From NCBI GenBank assembly GCA_902774265.1, contig CACYHR010000032.1, forward strand, positions 1 to 64,000: a DNA stretch of 64,000 nucleotides. Reading direction: 5' to 3'. This document shows positions 42,417 through 51,829 of this stretch, piece by piece. How positions within the stretch are numbered: position 1 is the first letter of the stretch; the number at the start of each line of letters is the position of its first letter. Position numbers and translations under genes: made by a program. The notes below the pieces were generated by a model. It searched no databases, was not told the DNA's origin, and saw nothing but the letters and a program-made list of their open reading frames with translations. This DNA is from an uncultured Eubacteriales bacterium. Its GTDB lineage: Bacteria > Bacillota > Clostridia > Peptostreptococcales > Anaerovoracaceae.

Positions 42417-44261
42417 ATGAGCAGATCATATACAGAAGCTGAATACAGAAATCTCAAAAGGCGCGAACGCGAAGTCATACAGCACATGATCGATGAGGTC
42501 AAAAACTCCAAAGACAAGCGCTATATGTACCGCGATAAACACGCGGTTACAGACCTTAAGGACATGCTTAATCAGAGCGCTCAGTTATACGGCGATGCGC
42601 CGCTCTTCATGCAGAAATACAAGAGCAATGAACCGTTCAGAGAGGTTTCGTTCAAACAGACCCTTGCTGATGTCAACGCCATCGGTACAGCAATGATCAA
42701 GCAGCTTAATCTCAAAAATAAGCACATTGGCGTTATCGGCAGAAATTCGGTCGAATGGGCTGAATCGTATCTTGCCATTACCGGCGGTGTCGGCGTTGTC
42801 GTACCGCTCGACAGAGAACTGAACGAGGACGAGCTGCATCAGCTCACCATAAAGGGCGAGCTGTCGGCTGTCGTTACTGTCAACAAAAAGTATTACGAAA
42901 AATTTGTAAAGATCAAAGAGGCAGGCGATACACAGCTGGAATATATCATCAATGCTGATATGGAGGAAAACGATCTGGAAGACCCTTCCCTCATTTCATG
43001 GGTACAGCTTCGCAGATACGGACGCAGACTTCTATCGATGGGCGAAAGATGTTATCTCGATGCACAGATAATCAACACGGATCTTGCAGCGATACTGTTC
43101 ACATCCGGAACATCGGGAGTATCCAAGGGCGTTATGCTGAGCAACCGCAATCTGGTCCTGGATGTCATACTCTGCCAGACAATGTTCTATGCAGGTCCGG
43201 GAGATGTGCTTTTCTCAGTACTGCCTATACATCACGCTTATGAATGTACGGCTACATTCCTTGATGCCGTATATGACGGTGCTGCCATCGCATTCTGCCG
43301 GGGTCTTAAATATATTCGCAAGGATATACTCGAGGTCAAACCGACTGTAATGCTGTCAGTACCTGTTATCATAGAGAATTTCTATAACAAGATCATACGC
43401 GGACTGCGCGAACAGGGCGAAGACAAGATACTGCTCAAATTCCTGCTCAAGCAGAGCGAGAGCAAGCGCATCAAGCTCCGCCTGCCGAGACCTGCGCGCG
43501 AACAGATCAAACAGATCTTCGGTGGCAGACTTCGTTCCATCATCTGCGGCGGTGCAGCCATCGACGGAGACATTCTGGATTTCTTCTGCGGACTCGGATT
43601 CCGCGCTGTACAGGGCTACGGTCTTACAGAGTGTTCTCCTATCGTAGCTCTCAATCCGGACAAGCGCAAATTCATGAAAAATGCTTCTGCAGGACATTTG
43701 CTGCCTTTCACTGAATGCAAGATAATCGACAAGGATGATAACGGCATCGGAGAGATATGCTTCAGAGGTCCGACTATCATGCTCGGATATTACAAGGATG
43801 AAGAGAGGACAAGAGAAGTCCTTGATGACGAGGGCTGGTTCCACACAGGCGACCTCGGCTATCTGGACAGAGACAATTACGTCTTTATCACAGGCCGCCG
43901 CAAGAATATAATCATCACCGGCAACGGCAAGAATGTCTTTCCTGAAGAACTCGAAAGCTACCTGCTTGCAAGCAAATATATCGATGAGTGCATGGTTTGG
44001 GGCGCAGATACCGATCCGAACACTTCCTGGAACGGAATATGCGCAACTCTCAGAGTAAGCGAGGAGGATGTAGCCAAAGCACTCGGCGAGGGCTACACAG
44101 ATGATCAGGTATTTGAACTGATCGAAAAGGAAGTTGATAAGATCAATGCCAAACAGCCGAGATTCAAGAACATTGCACATATCATCATCCGCAAGCGTCC
44201 GTTTGATACAACAACTTCGATGAAGATACGCAGATTCGTTGAAGACAACAAGCGCGCATAG
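42417..44261 (+). CDS. Long-chain fatty acyl-CoA synthetase (AMP-forming)
   Basis: 614 residues from MSRSYTEAEYRNLKRRER, 10 bp after AGGAGG. ILFTSGTSGVSKGVMLSNRN is the AMP-binding P-loop, GYGLTECSP and GWFHTGDLGYLDRDNYVFITGRRKN the other core motifs, and the end TTSMKIRRF carries the late Lys. It resembles FadD/FAA-type enzymes that activate exogenous fatty acids for phospholipid synthesis or as CoA thioesters. A second, more distant ANL protein lies at 8589. Confidence 0.9.
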   Translation: MSRSYTEAEYRNLKRREREVIQHMIDEVKNSKDKRYMYRDKHAVTDLKDMLNQSAQLYGDAPLFMQKYKSNEPFREVSFKQTLADVNAIGTAMIKQLNLKNKHIGVIGRNSVEWAESYLAITGGVGVVVPLDRELNEDELHQLTIKGELSAVVTVNKKYYEKFVKIKEAGDTQLEYIINADMEENDLEDPSLISWVQLRRYGRRLLSMGERCYLDAQIINTDLAAILFTSGTSGVSKGVMLSNRNLVLDVILCQTMFYAGPGDVLFSVLPIHHAYECTATFLDAVYDGAAIAFCRGLKYIRKDILEVKPTVMLSVPVIIENFYNKIIRGLREQGEDKILLKFLLKQSESKRIKLRLPRPAREQIKQIFGGRLRSIICGGAAIDGDILDFFCGLGFRAVQGYGLTECSPIVALNPDKRKFMKNASAGHLLPFTECKIIDKDDNGIGEICFRGPTIMLGYYKDEERTREVLDDEGWFHTGDLGYLDRDNYVFITGRRKNIIITGNGKNVFPEELESYLLASKYIDECMVWGADTDPNTSWNGICATLRVSEEDVAKALGEGYTDDQVFELIEKEVDKINAKQPRFKNIAHIIIRKRPFDTTTSMKIRRFVEDNKRA

Positions 44262-44275
44262 ATTTCAAAAAAATA

Positions 44276-44323
44276 CGGGAATAATTCTGATTTTAGTATT
44301 CAGAGTTATTCCCGCTTTTTTTA
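44276..44323. terminator. Bidirectional terminator, acyl-CoA synthetase / cysteine desulfidase
   Basis: CGGGAATAATTCTGA and TCAGAGTTATTCCCG form a long stem of about 15 bp with an A/T loop, flanked by A and T runs on both sides, between two convergent genes. Its edge overlaps the last codon of the minus-strand gene. Confidence 0.9.
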
Positions 44324-45628
44324 CTGATTTTTTCTGTCAAAAATCTCTACAATGGTTTTTTCCGTGCCTGTCATTCCCGGGGATGCGATCAACCCCATAT
44401 TGCGCATAGTATCCTCGGGCGTAAGGCCTATTATCCCGTGTTCGTTAAAGATATATACCCCTTCCATAGCAAGGTTTACCGACTGATATGCCGCATCGAC
44501 TGCAGCAATACCCTTCATCGTACAGCCCTGGTTGCCTCCGTCGCATATCATTCCCGTTATACTTCCGGCCATATTGTTTATAGTATGCTCCATCATCTCC
44601 AAAGTGCCGCCGCGCAAGTATACAAGAGCACACGCCATTCCGGTACCGGCAGCGATCGCGCATCCGCAGAAAGCTGAAAGCTTGCCTGAGTATTCCTTTA
44701 TGTATGTGCAGATCAGATAGCTAAGCGCCGTAGCGCGAAGCAGCTGTTCCTCTGAATATCCGTTTACTTTGTATGCAGCATAGAGCGGCATCGTAGCGAT
44801 TATACCGTGAGCTCCCGATCCCGTGATGCTCATTGCAGGCTTATCGAGACCGATGACACGGGCTTCTATAGCTGCGTTGCAAATGAGGGATGCCGTCTTC
44901 TGCTCATCGCCTGAAATCACTTCTCCATTATTTTTTGCAAGGAGGTATTTTGCGAATGTGGTCCTGTCACTTTCCATTCCTGCATTGAAAAGCTCCAGAT
45001 TCGTATTATAAGCTGCCCTGATAAACTCTATTTCCGCAAGGTCCACTGTATCTGCATATTCGACCAGGCCTGCAAGACTATAGCTATGGATGAGTTTAAG
45101 AGGCTCTTCTGACACCGGATCTGCTGATGAACCTTCCCCGCCGCCTGCTCCTTCATTATCTGCGCTGCCGTATACCAAACTGCCGTTTACTGCAACATAG
45201 GTGATATTTGTGTGAGAATCATTGATCGTCACAACTGCTGTGTCATTTACTGTTTCGACACTTGTCTGTATGAATATGCGGCTTGTGATCTCGCCCAGTT
45301 CTATCTTCACACGTCCTGATGAAATCAGTTTTTCGGCCTCAGTATTATCTTCCGCCGTAACTCCCGCCAGAGATTCCAGTCCTTTCTCCGCATCTCCTGC
45401 TATATATCCGAGCGCTGCCGCATATGCGCTTCCCACTCTCGGACTGCCGGGTATACCGCAGGAAAAGGCATTCTTATACATACCGCTGTTCAGAACAACT
45501 TTTATCTGCTTCAGTTCTCCCGATACATACGTCTTTGCCTTTGCTACAGAGAATGCTATCGCTCCGGGTTCTGTTACGCCGAGTGCCGGTTTCATATCAT
45601 TTTTTATCAGCTGGGTCAGTTCGTGCAT
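44321..45628 (-). CDS. cyuA: L-cysteine desulfidase (CyuA/UPF0597 family)
   Basis: Iron-sulfur enzyme family degrading L-cysteine to pyruvate, ammonia and sulfide; related to the serine dehydratase alpha chain. 435 residues. VTEPGAIAFSVAKA, SCGIPGSP, SITGSGAHGIIATMP, FCGCAIAAGTGMA and MICDGGNQGC carry the conserved Gly-rich motifs and cluster Cys. A Gly/Ser-rich stretch near 160-170 is a local insertion. An AGGAGG site precedes the ATG. No cysteine transporter is adjacent. Confidence 0.88.
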   Translation of the reverse strand: MHELTQLIKNDMKPALGVTEPGAIAFSVAKAKTYVSGELKQIKVVLNSGMYKNAFSCGIPGSPRVGSAYAAALGYIAGDAEKGLESLAGVTAEDNTEAEKLISSGRVKIELGEITSRIFIQTSVETVNDTAVVTINDSHTNITYVAVNGSLVYGSADNEGAGGGEGSSADPVSEEPLKLIHSYSLAGLVEYADTVDLAEIEFIRAAYNTNLELFNAGMESDRTTFAKYLLAKNNGEVISGDEQKTASLICNAAIEARVIGLDKPAMSITGSGAHGIIATMPLYAAYKVNGYSEEQLLRATALSYLICTYIKEYSGKLSAFCGCAIAAGTGMACALVYLRGGTLEMMEHTINNMAGSITGMICDGGNQGCTMKGIAAVDAAYQSVNLAMEGVYIFNEHGIIGLTPEDTMRNMGLIASPGMTGTEKTIVEIFDRKNQ

Positions 45629-45762
45629 TTTTACCTCCTAATGTATAATTCGGTACAGTTCAGTTAACATCCAGAATTATTAGACGCGAAATACTCTGCT
45701 TATTATCAGTCATAGGCTGTAAAGCGCTGCTATACAGTCTGTGAATTGCAGGATTGAATTCC

Positions 45763-45791
45763 TTGATATTTATCTCCTTCAACACTAAAAT
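45763..45791 (+). promoter_or_regulatory. Probable mgtC promoter
   Basis: TTGATA (45763-45768), 17 bp, TAAAAT (45786-45791), about 40 bp before the MgtC-like start codon. Confidence 0.6.
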
Positions 45792-45833
45792 AATATCATA
45801 TTGTATCCGGTCAAATAAATGGAGAGATGTACT

Positions 45834-46358
45834 ATGCTGGTTGAACGTTTTCCATGGCTTTTTGAGCCATCGCTTTTAACAATTACGGTAAGAACTCTTC
45901 TCGCCATCGTCTGCGCGGGAATAATCGGGTTTGAACGCGGATCTCACGGTTCCATAGCAGGATTCCGCACACATATACTGGTATGTCTGGGCGCCACTCT
46001 TGCCATGGCTACCGGACAGTTTGCAGCCGAGTTTTATTCGATCGATGTTACACGTATCGGGGCTCAGGTCGTATCGGGAATAGGCTTCCTCGGTGCCGGC
46101 TCGATAATCGTTACACGCCCGAATCATATTTCCGGTCTCACGACGGCCGCCGGTCTGTGGGCATCGGCATGCATCGGCCTTGCGATCGGTATAGGTTTCT
46201 ATGAAGCCGCCATTGTCGGAACAGCCGGCGTATATTTTACGGAGCATGTGCTTAAAAGGGTCTCGAGAAAGATCAGGGATAATGCCCGGAGTCAGAAAAA
46301 GGGGCCGGAACAGGATCCGGAGGATCCCCGCTTCGACAGCTACGACTTTGATGAGTAA
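45834..46358 (+). CDS. MgtC/SapB-family membrane protein
   Basis: 174 residues. Four to five membrane segments in the first 135 residues with the family features AGIIGFERGSHG, GLRTH-like AGFRTHILVCLGATLAMA and GIGFLGAGSIIV, then a charged tail rich in Lys, Asp and Glu. MgtC proteins affect magnesium homeostasis and F-ATPase in pathogens; the role in Clostridia is not settled. I start at MLVERFP because GGAGAG lies 8 bp before it. No ACT-type C-terminal domain is present. Confidence 0.9.
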   Translation: MLVERFPWLFEPSLLTITVRTLLAIVCAGIIGFERGSHGSIAGFRTHILVCLGATLAMATGQFAAEFYSIDVTRIGAQVVSGIGFLGAGSIIVTRPNHISGLTTAAGLWASACIGLAIGIGFYEAAIVGTAGVYFTEHVLKRVSRKIRDNARSQKKGPEQDPEDPRFDSYDFDE

Positions 46359-46432
46359 AGAGTGATACAGCCATTGACAGAAAAATGACTTAATTGACCG
46401 GGAATTTTAATGAATGATTCAGAACCGCATAT

Positions 46433-46480
46433 AAAACCGGCCGCTGCATAGCCTGAGTTATGCTTACGGCCGGTTTTAAT
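46433..46480. terminator. Bidirectional terminator, mgtC / rnf operon
   Basis: AAAACCGGCCG and CGGCCGGTTTT form a perfect 11-bp stem around a 23-base loop. It ends both the MgtC-like gene and the rnf operon. Confidence 0.88.
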
Positions 46481-46555
46481 TGCTGTTATTCTTTTACAGG
46501 CAATTCCTTTCGGCGTCTTTTATCTATGCGCCGTCCGATTCTTTGGTTCTTGCGG

Positions 46556-47464
46556 CTATGCCTGTGCCTTTGCAGCTGCTGCTTTTTCTGCAGCCTTCTT
46601 AGCCTTGAGAGCTTCGATCTGTTCCGGTGTCAGCTTTGGTGCTGCCGGAGCCGCCTTTTTCTTAGGCAGCTTGCGGAAGCTGTTGATAGCTCCTGTCGGA
46701 CACTCGATAGCACAGAGACCGCAGGACTTGCACTTTACAGGATCGATCCTTGCAAGATTGTCCTCGACTGTAATAGCCTCGAACTTGCAGACTTTGGTGC
46801 ACTTCATGCAGCCGATGCATGCATTGCTGCAGTTCTTGCGGGCAACAGCGCCCTTGTCTGTGGATGAGCACAGAACGTGTACCATATTTTTCTTAGGCAC
46901 GAGCTTGATGATCTTCTGAGGGCAGGCATTAGCACACGCTCCGCATGCCACACAGTTTTCTCTGTTGACTCTTGCAACGCCGTCAACAATGCCGATAGCG
47001 TCGAACTGGCACTCTTTGACACAGTCTCCGAGACCGATACATCCGTACATACATGCATTAGGTGATGTGAACCAGCCCTTTGCACCCTTGCAGGAATCCA
47101 TTCCCTGCCACTCGTGATCCTTCTTTGATGCTTCGCATACGCCGTTGCACATTACCTGTGCTACCTGAGGCTCTGTAGAACCGGCAGCTCTGCCGAGGAT
47201 CTCAGCGATCTTCGCTGCTGTAGCTGCACCGCCCGGTGAGCACTTTGTACAAGGAATGCTTTCGTCTGCTACAAGATTGGAAGCGTAGTCGTCGCAGCCG
47301 GCAAATCCGCAGCCGCCGCAGTTAGCTCCCGGCAGCACTTCTCTTACCTGTGTGACTCTCTCATCTACTGCTACATGGAATACCTTGGATGCGAAGACCA
47401 GAAGTCCCGAGCAGATGAAGCCTATAAATGCTACTAAGATTACAGGTGTCATAACTCCACTCAT
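46556..47464 (-). CDS. rnfB: Rnf complex subunit B (polyferredoxin)
   Basis: Electron-entry subunit that takes electrons from reduced ferredoxin. 302 residues: an N-terminal membrane helix, the GANCGGCGFAGCDDYA cluster-binding domain, and several 4Fe-4S motifs (CVACGACANACP, CIGCMKCTKVC, CKSCGLCAIECP). A Lys/Ala-rich tail of about 30 residues closes the protein. It is the last gene of the operon. A GGAGGTG site precedes the ATG. Confidence 0.97.
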   Translation of the reverse strand: MSGVMTPVILVAFIGFICSGLLVFASKVFHVAVDERVTQVREVLPGANCGGCGFAGCDDYASNLVADESIPCTKCSPGGAATAAKIAEILGRAAGSTEPQVAQVMCNGVCEASKKDHEWQGMDSCKGAKGWFTSPNACMYGCIGLGDCVKECQFDAIGIVDGVARVNRENCVACGACANACPQKIIKLVPKKNMVHVLCSSTDKGAVARKNCSNACIGCMKCTKVCKFEAITVEDNLARIDPVKCKSCGLCAIECPTGAINSFRKLPKKKAAPAAPKLTPEQIEALKAKKAAEKAAAAKAQA

Positions 47465-47476
47465 TACTACACCTCC

Positions 47477-48058
47477 TTACTGGAACATACCGGTGAATCC
47501 CATAAACGAAAGCGCCATGATAGATGCTGCAACGAGGATAATGCCTACTCCCTGGAAAGGAACAGGAATTCCTTCTGTTGTGTTGAGCTTTTCCTCACGG
47601 ATGCCTGCGAAGAGGACCATAGCTATCATGTAGCCTACTCCTGCTCCGAATGCGTATACGATGGACTCAATGTATGAATAGCCATAACTTATTGCGTTGA
47701 TCGTAGCACCGAGAATAGCGCAGTTTGTAGTGATCAGAGGGAGGAAGATACCGAGAGCCTTCTGAAGAGCCGGAAGGTATTTCTTCATGAACATTTCTAC
47801 GAACTGTACAAGTGCTGCGATTACGAGAATGAATACTACAGTCTGCAGATATCCTATCTCGAATTTGTTGAGGATCTGCATTACAGGCCATGTAACGAGT
47901 TCTGCGATAACCATAACGAAGACTACCGCGCCGCCCATGCCTACAGATGAACTCATTTTATTTGATACGCCCAGGAAAGAACAGATTCCCAGGAACTGCG
48001 ACAGTACGAAGTTGTTAACGAGGACTATCGCCATAAAGATTACTATAAGATTTACCAT
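47477..48058 (-). CDS. rnfA: Rnf complex subunit A
   Basis: 193-residue integral membrane subunit with six predicted helices. FVLSQFLGICSFLGVS, with its conserved Cys, and LITTNCAILGA, the second conserved Cys, bind the intramembrane iron-sulfur centre shared with RnfE. It lies 19 bp after rnfE. Confidence 0.96.
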   Translation of the reverse strand: MVNLIVIFMAIVLVNNFVLSQFLGICSFLGVSNKMSSSVGMGGAVVFVMVIAELVTWPVMQILNKFEIGYLQTVVFILVIAALVQFVEMFMKKYLPALQKALGIFLPLITTNCAILGATINAISYGYSYIESIVYAFGAGVGYMIAMVLFAGIREEKLNTTEGIPVPFQGVGIILVAASIMALSFMGFTGMFQ

Positions 48059-48077
48059 TTAAGCCTGTCCTCCTTTC

Positions 48078-48785
48078 CTATACTGTTGCAGCCTTTGCTG
48101 TCTTCTCTGCAGCGATCTCTTCATTAGCCTCAGCTGTGTTGCACGAATTGTACATCGGGCAGAGTCCGCAGCTGAATCCCTTTGCCTTGAGGGCCTTGCC
48201 CTTTGTGGCAGCCTGCATGATGGCGATCAGCACTCCGAATACGAAGAATCCGCCAGGAGGCAGGTTGAAGAATCCGATCGAGAAATTCGGGATGATGGTG
48301 AAGCCGAGGAGGCAGCCTGTCCCGAAGAACTCTCTGATAGCTCCCATAGCTGCGAGAGCAAGTGTGAATCCGAGTCCCATGCCGATTCCGTCGAAGAGAG
48401 AATCGATCACAGTGTTCTTATTAGCAAATGCTTCAGCTCTTCCGAGGATGATGCAGTTAACTACGATCAGAGGGATGAATACACCCAGCGCCTTGTTGAT
48501 CTCAGGCGCATAAGCCTGAAGTACGAACTGTACCAGTGTTACGAAGCCCGCGATAACTACGATGTAGCAAGGGATCCTGACCTTGTCAGGTATGACCTTA
48601 CGCAGAAGCGAGATTACAACGTTGGAACAGATGAGTACGGCTGTTGCCGAGAGTCCCATACCAAGCGCATTGATCAGTGATGAAGATGTAGCGAGGAACG
48701 GGCATGTTCCGAGGAGAAGCACCAGTGTAGGGTTCTCCTTGATGATACCGTTGGTCAGTATCGCCAGTTTACTTTTCTTTTCCAT
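48078..48785 (-). CDS. rnfE: Rnf complex subunit E
   Basis: 235 residues with six membrane helices, structurally paired with RnfA. LLGTCPFLATSSSL and IVVNCIILGRAEAFA hold the conserved Cys. The hydrophilic end has three Cys (CGLCPMYNSC). Its ATG overlaps the rnfG stop by one base, with GGGAGGTG inside the end of rnfG, so translation is coupled. Confidence 0.96.
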   Translation of the reverse strand: MEKKSKLAILTNGIIKENPTLVLLLGTCPFLATSSSLINALGMGLSATAVLICSNVVISLLRKVIPDKVRIPCYIVVIAGFVTLVQFVLQAYAPEINKALGVFIPLIVVNCIILGRAEAFANKNTVIDSLFDGIGMGLGFTLALAAMGAIREFFGTGCLLGFTIIPNFSIGFFNLPPGGFFVFGVLIAIMQAATKGKALKAKGFSCGLCPMYNSCNTAEANEEIAAEKTAKAATV

Positions 48786-49363
48786 TATTTTACACCTCCC
48801 ATCGCCTTGTACTGTTCAAGTGCGCAGTATACAGCTTTGTGGATAGCTCCGGAGGATACGGATGCGCCGGTTACCTCTACGATATCGTCCGCGTGGTCCT
48901 TGATGGTATCACTGCCGAGCTCTGTGTGACCGGCATACTGACCGAGATGTCCCTCAGCCTGTGCCTTTGTTCCGACACCCGGTGTGTCCGCATGCTCAGT
49001 GATCTTGACGCCTGTGACGGCTCCGTCCTTATCGATACCGACCATAGCTGTCAGCAGTCCGCCGTAAGAATTGGACTTGACCGTGACTACCATGCCTGCG
49101 CCGTTATCTGCTGTGTAGCAGTCGACTGCATATACTTTGCCGTCTTCGAGTACGAAGAGATCAGCACCGCTGTCTGAGAAATTATCTGCATCCTTCAGAA
49201 GCTCCATTCTGGCCTCGCTTGCTGCCTTGGCAGTATTTTCATCGATGATCGGCTTGGTGATGCCGTACACGAATGCGAGCAGGAACGTAACTACGAAGCA
49301 TATGATTACGAGTACCAGTATAGGTGAGAAGTACTCCTTGAATGCGCTGTTTTTATTTTCCAT
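48785..49363 (-). CDS. rnfG: Rnf complex subunit G (covalent FMN)
   Basis: 192 residues: one N-terminal membrane helix and an extracytoplasmic FMN-binding domain. The flavinylation motif reads VTGASVSSGA, where most homologues have SGAT, so a Ser would carry the phosphodiester-linked FMN; the ApbE recognition consensus allows Ser. I start at MENKNSAFKEY, 8 bp after GGAGGTG; a GTG three codons earlier is less likely. Confidence 0.95.
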   Translation of the reverse strand: MENKNSAFKEYFSPILVLVIICFVVTFLLAFVYGITKPIIDENTAKAASEARMELLKDADNFSDSGADLFVLEDGKVYAVDCYTADNGAGMVVTVKSNSYGGLLTAMVGIDKDGAVTGVKITEHADTPGVGTKAQAEGHLGQYAGHTELGSDTIKDHADDIVEVTGASVSSGAIHKAVYCALEQYKAMGGVK

Positions 49364-49381
49364 TCTTAGCACCTCCCTCCT

Positions 49382-50269
49382 TCAGGTAGAAAAGGATACG
49401 CCTTCCGGATATGATCCGAAGAGTCTGATGCTCATTGTGATGAGTCCGCATCCGATACCGAATATAAGCTGTCCGAGAGGCAGCTTAGGTGATGTGACAT
49501 AGTCGGTAGCCATAAAGAAAGCTCCGAGCATCACGCCGCCTGCCAGCACATGGAAGCATGCCCAGTAGACGCTCTGGGTAGCAACAAGTGCAAATACAAA
49601 TACTGTACCGATGAACGCACATGGAATGATCGGGCTGATGACCTTGCGGATGATCAGATAAATTCCGCCTATCAGCAGTGCCAGTGCGCATACCTCACCT
49701 GTTGATCCGCCGTGGAATCCGAGGAACATCTGAAGCAGTCCCGGGATCTGCTCCCTGCTTCCCTCTGCATAGAGAGCAAGAGGTGTAGGGCCGGTTACAG
49801 CGTCAGCTGCAGCGTTCAGTCTTGTCACAGGCCATGTGGACATGTTTCCTGCGAACGAGATGAACAGGAAGATTCTTGCTGTGATCGCAGGGTTACTGAA
49901 GTTGCGTCCGATTCCGCCGAAGAGCTGTTTTACAACTATGATTGCGAAAGCGCATCCCAGTATTGCCTGCCAGAGCGGGAAGCTTGACGGTACGTTGAAT
50001 GCTATCAGCAGTCCTGTAAGTGCCGCGGAAAGATCTCCGACCGTCTGTTTTTTATGTGTAAGCGCGTTGTAGCAGTATTCGAAGAGCACGCTTGCAGCTA
50101 TACATACTACGGAAAGAATCAGTGCTCTGAATCCGAATACGTATATACTTGCGATCCATGATGGTACGAGCGCCAGAATGACGGTTCCCATCAGTCTTGT
50201 AGTATCCGATTCCGTTACGATATGAGGTGCGGAGGATACGATCAAGTTGTCATGAAATTTCTTTTCCAT
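49382..50269 (-). CDS. rnfD: Rnf complex subunit D (covalent FMN)
   Basis: 295 residues with about eight to ten membrane helices, forming the ion-translocating core. DAVTGPTPLAL is the flavinylation site. Start MEKKFHDNLIVSSAPH, one base after the rnfC stop region, with ribosome site inside rnfC. Whether sodium or protons are moved cannot be read from the sequence. Confidence 0.96.
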   Translation of the reverse strand: MEKKFHDNLIVSSAPHIVTESDTTRLMGTVILALVPSWIASIYVFGFRALILSVVCIAASVLFEYCYNALTHKKQTVGDLSAALTGLLIAFNVPSSFPLWQAILGCAFAIIVVKQLFGGIGRNFSNPAITARIFLFISFAGNMSTWPVTRLNAAADAVTGPTPLALYAEGSREQIPGLLQMFLGFHGGSTGEVCALALLIGGIYLIIRKVISPIIPCAFIGTVFVFALVATQSVYWACFHVLAGGVMLGAFFMATDYVTSPKLPLGQLIFGIGCGLITMSIRLFGSYPEGVSFST

Positions 50270-50270
50270 A

Positions 50271-51578
50271 TTACTTCGATGCCTCCTTTACCATCATCTT
50301 AGCGAGCTTGTTTGTAAGGCTCAGCGGACGTCTTGCCGGGCATGTGTACGAGCAGCTGCCGCATTCCATGCACTGCATTACGTTAAATCTGTTGAGTTTG
50401 TCCACATCCTTCGCCTCGAACGCATCAGCGAAAATGCTAGGCATCAGGCCGAACGGACATGCTGTATGACAGCGCTGGCAGTTAAGGCAGGCTGTCTCTT
50501 CTTTTACTTCTGCCATCTCCTGGCTGAAACAAAGGATCGATGAAGTGTTCTTCATTGTCGGGGAAGCATCCGAATTGGTAGCTCTTCCCATCATAGGTCC
50601 GCCCATGACTATCTTGCGAGGCTCTTTTTTGTAGCCGCCGCAGAATGCCACAACATCTGCGATCCTTGTTCCGATTGGTACATAGACGTTCTTTGGCTCT
50701 GCGACCACGTCTCCGTCTACCGTTACTCTTCTTCTTACGATAGGCATACCGGTCTTAAAGTACTCGGCCATGACTCCTATTGTAGAAACGTTGTCGAGTA
50801 TGACTCCGAGCTGTGCAGGAAGTACGCCTGCATTCATTGTCTGACCTGTTACTTCATAAACGAGAACACGCTCAGCTCCCTTCGGATAGCTGGATGGGAG
50901 AGAAACGACCTCCATGTTGCTTATCTCGTTCTGTTCGATCAGTCTGTTCATGTTGGCGATGGCATCAGGCTTGTTGCTCTCAATACCTATGAATCCTTTT
51001 TCAAGATTCAGCCATTTCATGATCATTGTCATACCGTCTATTACATCCTGCCCGTTCTCTACCATCTCACGGTTGTCGGTAGTGATGAACGGTTCACACT
51101 CTGCGGCATTGACTACGAGATACTTACATTCATCCAGGTTCTTAGGATTCAGCTTTACATGAGTCGGGAACGATGCTCCGCCGAGTCCGACCATACCGCT
51201 GTCTCTTGCAGCTTTGACAAAATCCTCAAAGCTGTTGATCACAGGTACTTTGACTTCCTCGCTGATCTCCTGTTTTTTGTCCGTTTCGATCACGATGTGT
51301 GTCTCGAATCCACCCATCGAGCCGCGAACCTGTTCGATAGCTTTAACTGTCCCGCTGACGCTTGAGAAGATAGGCGCACTTATAAAGGCTTCTACATCGC
51401 CTATTCTCTGACCTACCTTCACGTAATCCCCTTTAGCAACAAGAGGCTTACAAGGAGCGCCGATGTTCTGGGACATGCTGATGCTTACTTCATCCGGTAC
51501 CGGCATCGATACGGTCTCGCTTGCGGCCGTATTCTTATGATGAGGTACGTGGATGCTTGGCAAATGTTTCCTTTGGCT
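50271..51578 (-). CDS. rnfC: Rnf complex subunit C (NADH site)
   Basis: First gene of the operon. 435 residues from MSQRKHLPSIHVPHHKN; an 11-codon longer frame exists but AAAGGAG lies before this ATG. Biotinyl-like and SLBB domains, the NADH/FMN domain (GLGGASFPTHVKL) and two 4Fe-4S motifs (CLNCQRCHTACP, CMECGSCSYTCP). It reduces NAD with electrons from ferredoxin via RnfB, D and G, conserving energy as an ion gradient. Confidence 0.96.
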   Translation of the reverse strand, partial: SQRKHLPSIHVPHHKNTAASETVSMPVPDEVSISMSQNIGAPCKPLVAKGDYVKVGQRIGDVEAFISAPIFSSVSGTVKAIEQVRGSMGGFETHIVIETDKKQEISEEVKVPVINSFEDFVKAARDSGMVGLGGASFPTHVKLNPKNLDECKYLVVNAAECEPFITTDNREMVENGQDVIDGMTMIMKWLNLEKGFIGIESNKPDAIANMNRLIEQNEISNMEVVSLPSSYPKGAERVLVYEVTGQTMNAGVLPAQLGVILDNVSTIGVMAEYFKTGMPIVRRRVTVDGDVVAEPKNVYVPIGTRIADVVAFCGGYKKEPRKIVMGGPMMGRATNSDASPTMKNTSSILCFSQEMAEVKEETACLNCQRCHTACPFGLMPSIFADAFEAKDVDKLNRFNVMQCMECGSCSYTCPARRPLSLTNKLAKMMVKEASK

Positions 51579-51740
51579 CATCCCTTTAGAAACTCCTTTC
51601 ACATAATACAATATCTTATCCTGCAGGCGGCCACAACGACAGCCGCCGTAAAACTGCTGATGCCCGCAAATCGGGATCTTCTCACCTTACTCATGCTTAT
51701 GCACACGAAAAATACAGGCCTGCAGCCCTTTACCGGAAGT

Positions 51741-51771
51741 ATTATATACTATTTTCACCAAAAAAACACAA
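51741..51771 (-). promoter_or_regulatory. Probable rnf operon promoter
   Basis: On the minus strand a TATAAT box (51741-51746) has TTGTGT 19 bp upstream (51766-51771), or TGTGTT at 18 bp. About 160 bp of leader follow, including a GGCGGC/GCCGCC hairpin near 51625-51650. Confidence 0.5.
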
Positions 51772-51778
51772 TTGTTAT

Positions 51779-51806
51779 AAAAAAAACATCCCGCTTCAAC
51801 AGCGGG
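51779..51806 (-). terminator. Terminator after the decarboxylase gene
   Basis: CCCGCT and AGCGGG form a 6-bp stem with a 5-base loop, followed on the minus strand by ATG and eight T, about 25 bp after the stop codon. Confidence 0.85.
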
Positions 51807-51829
51807 AGTTAATCTTTTAGCTGAATCTT

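Noticed and set aside
46500..46530. A fifth copy of the dispersed repeat after rnfB
   Set aside because: TTCGGCGTCTTTTAT resembles the right end of copy 4 but lacks the preceding hairpin and most of the motif.
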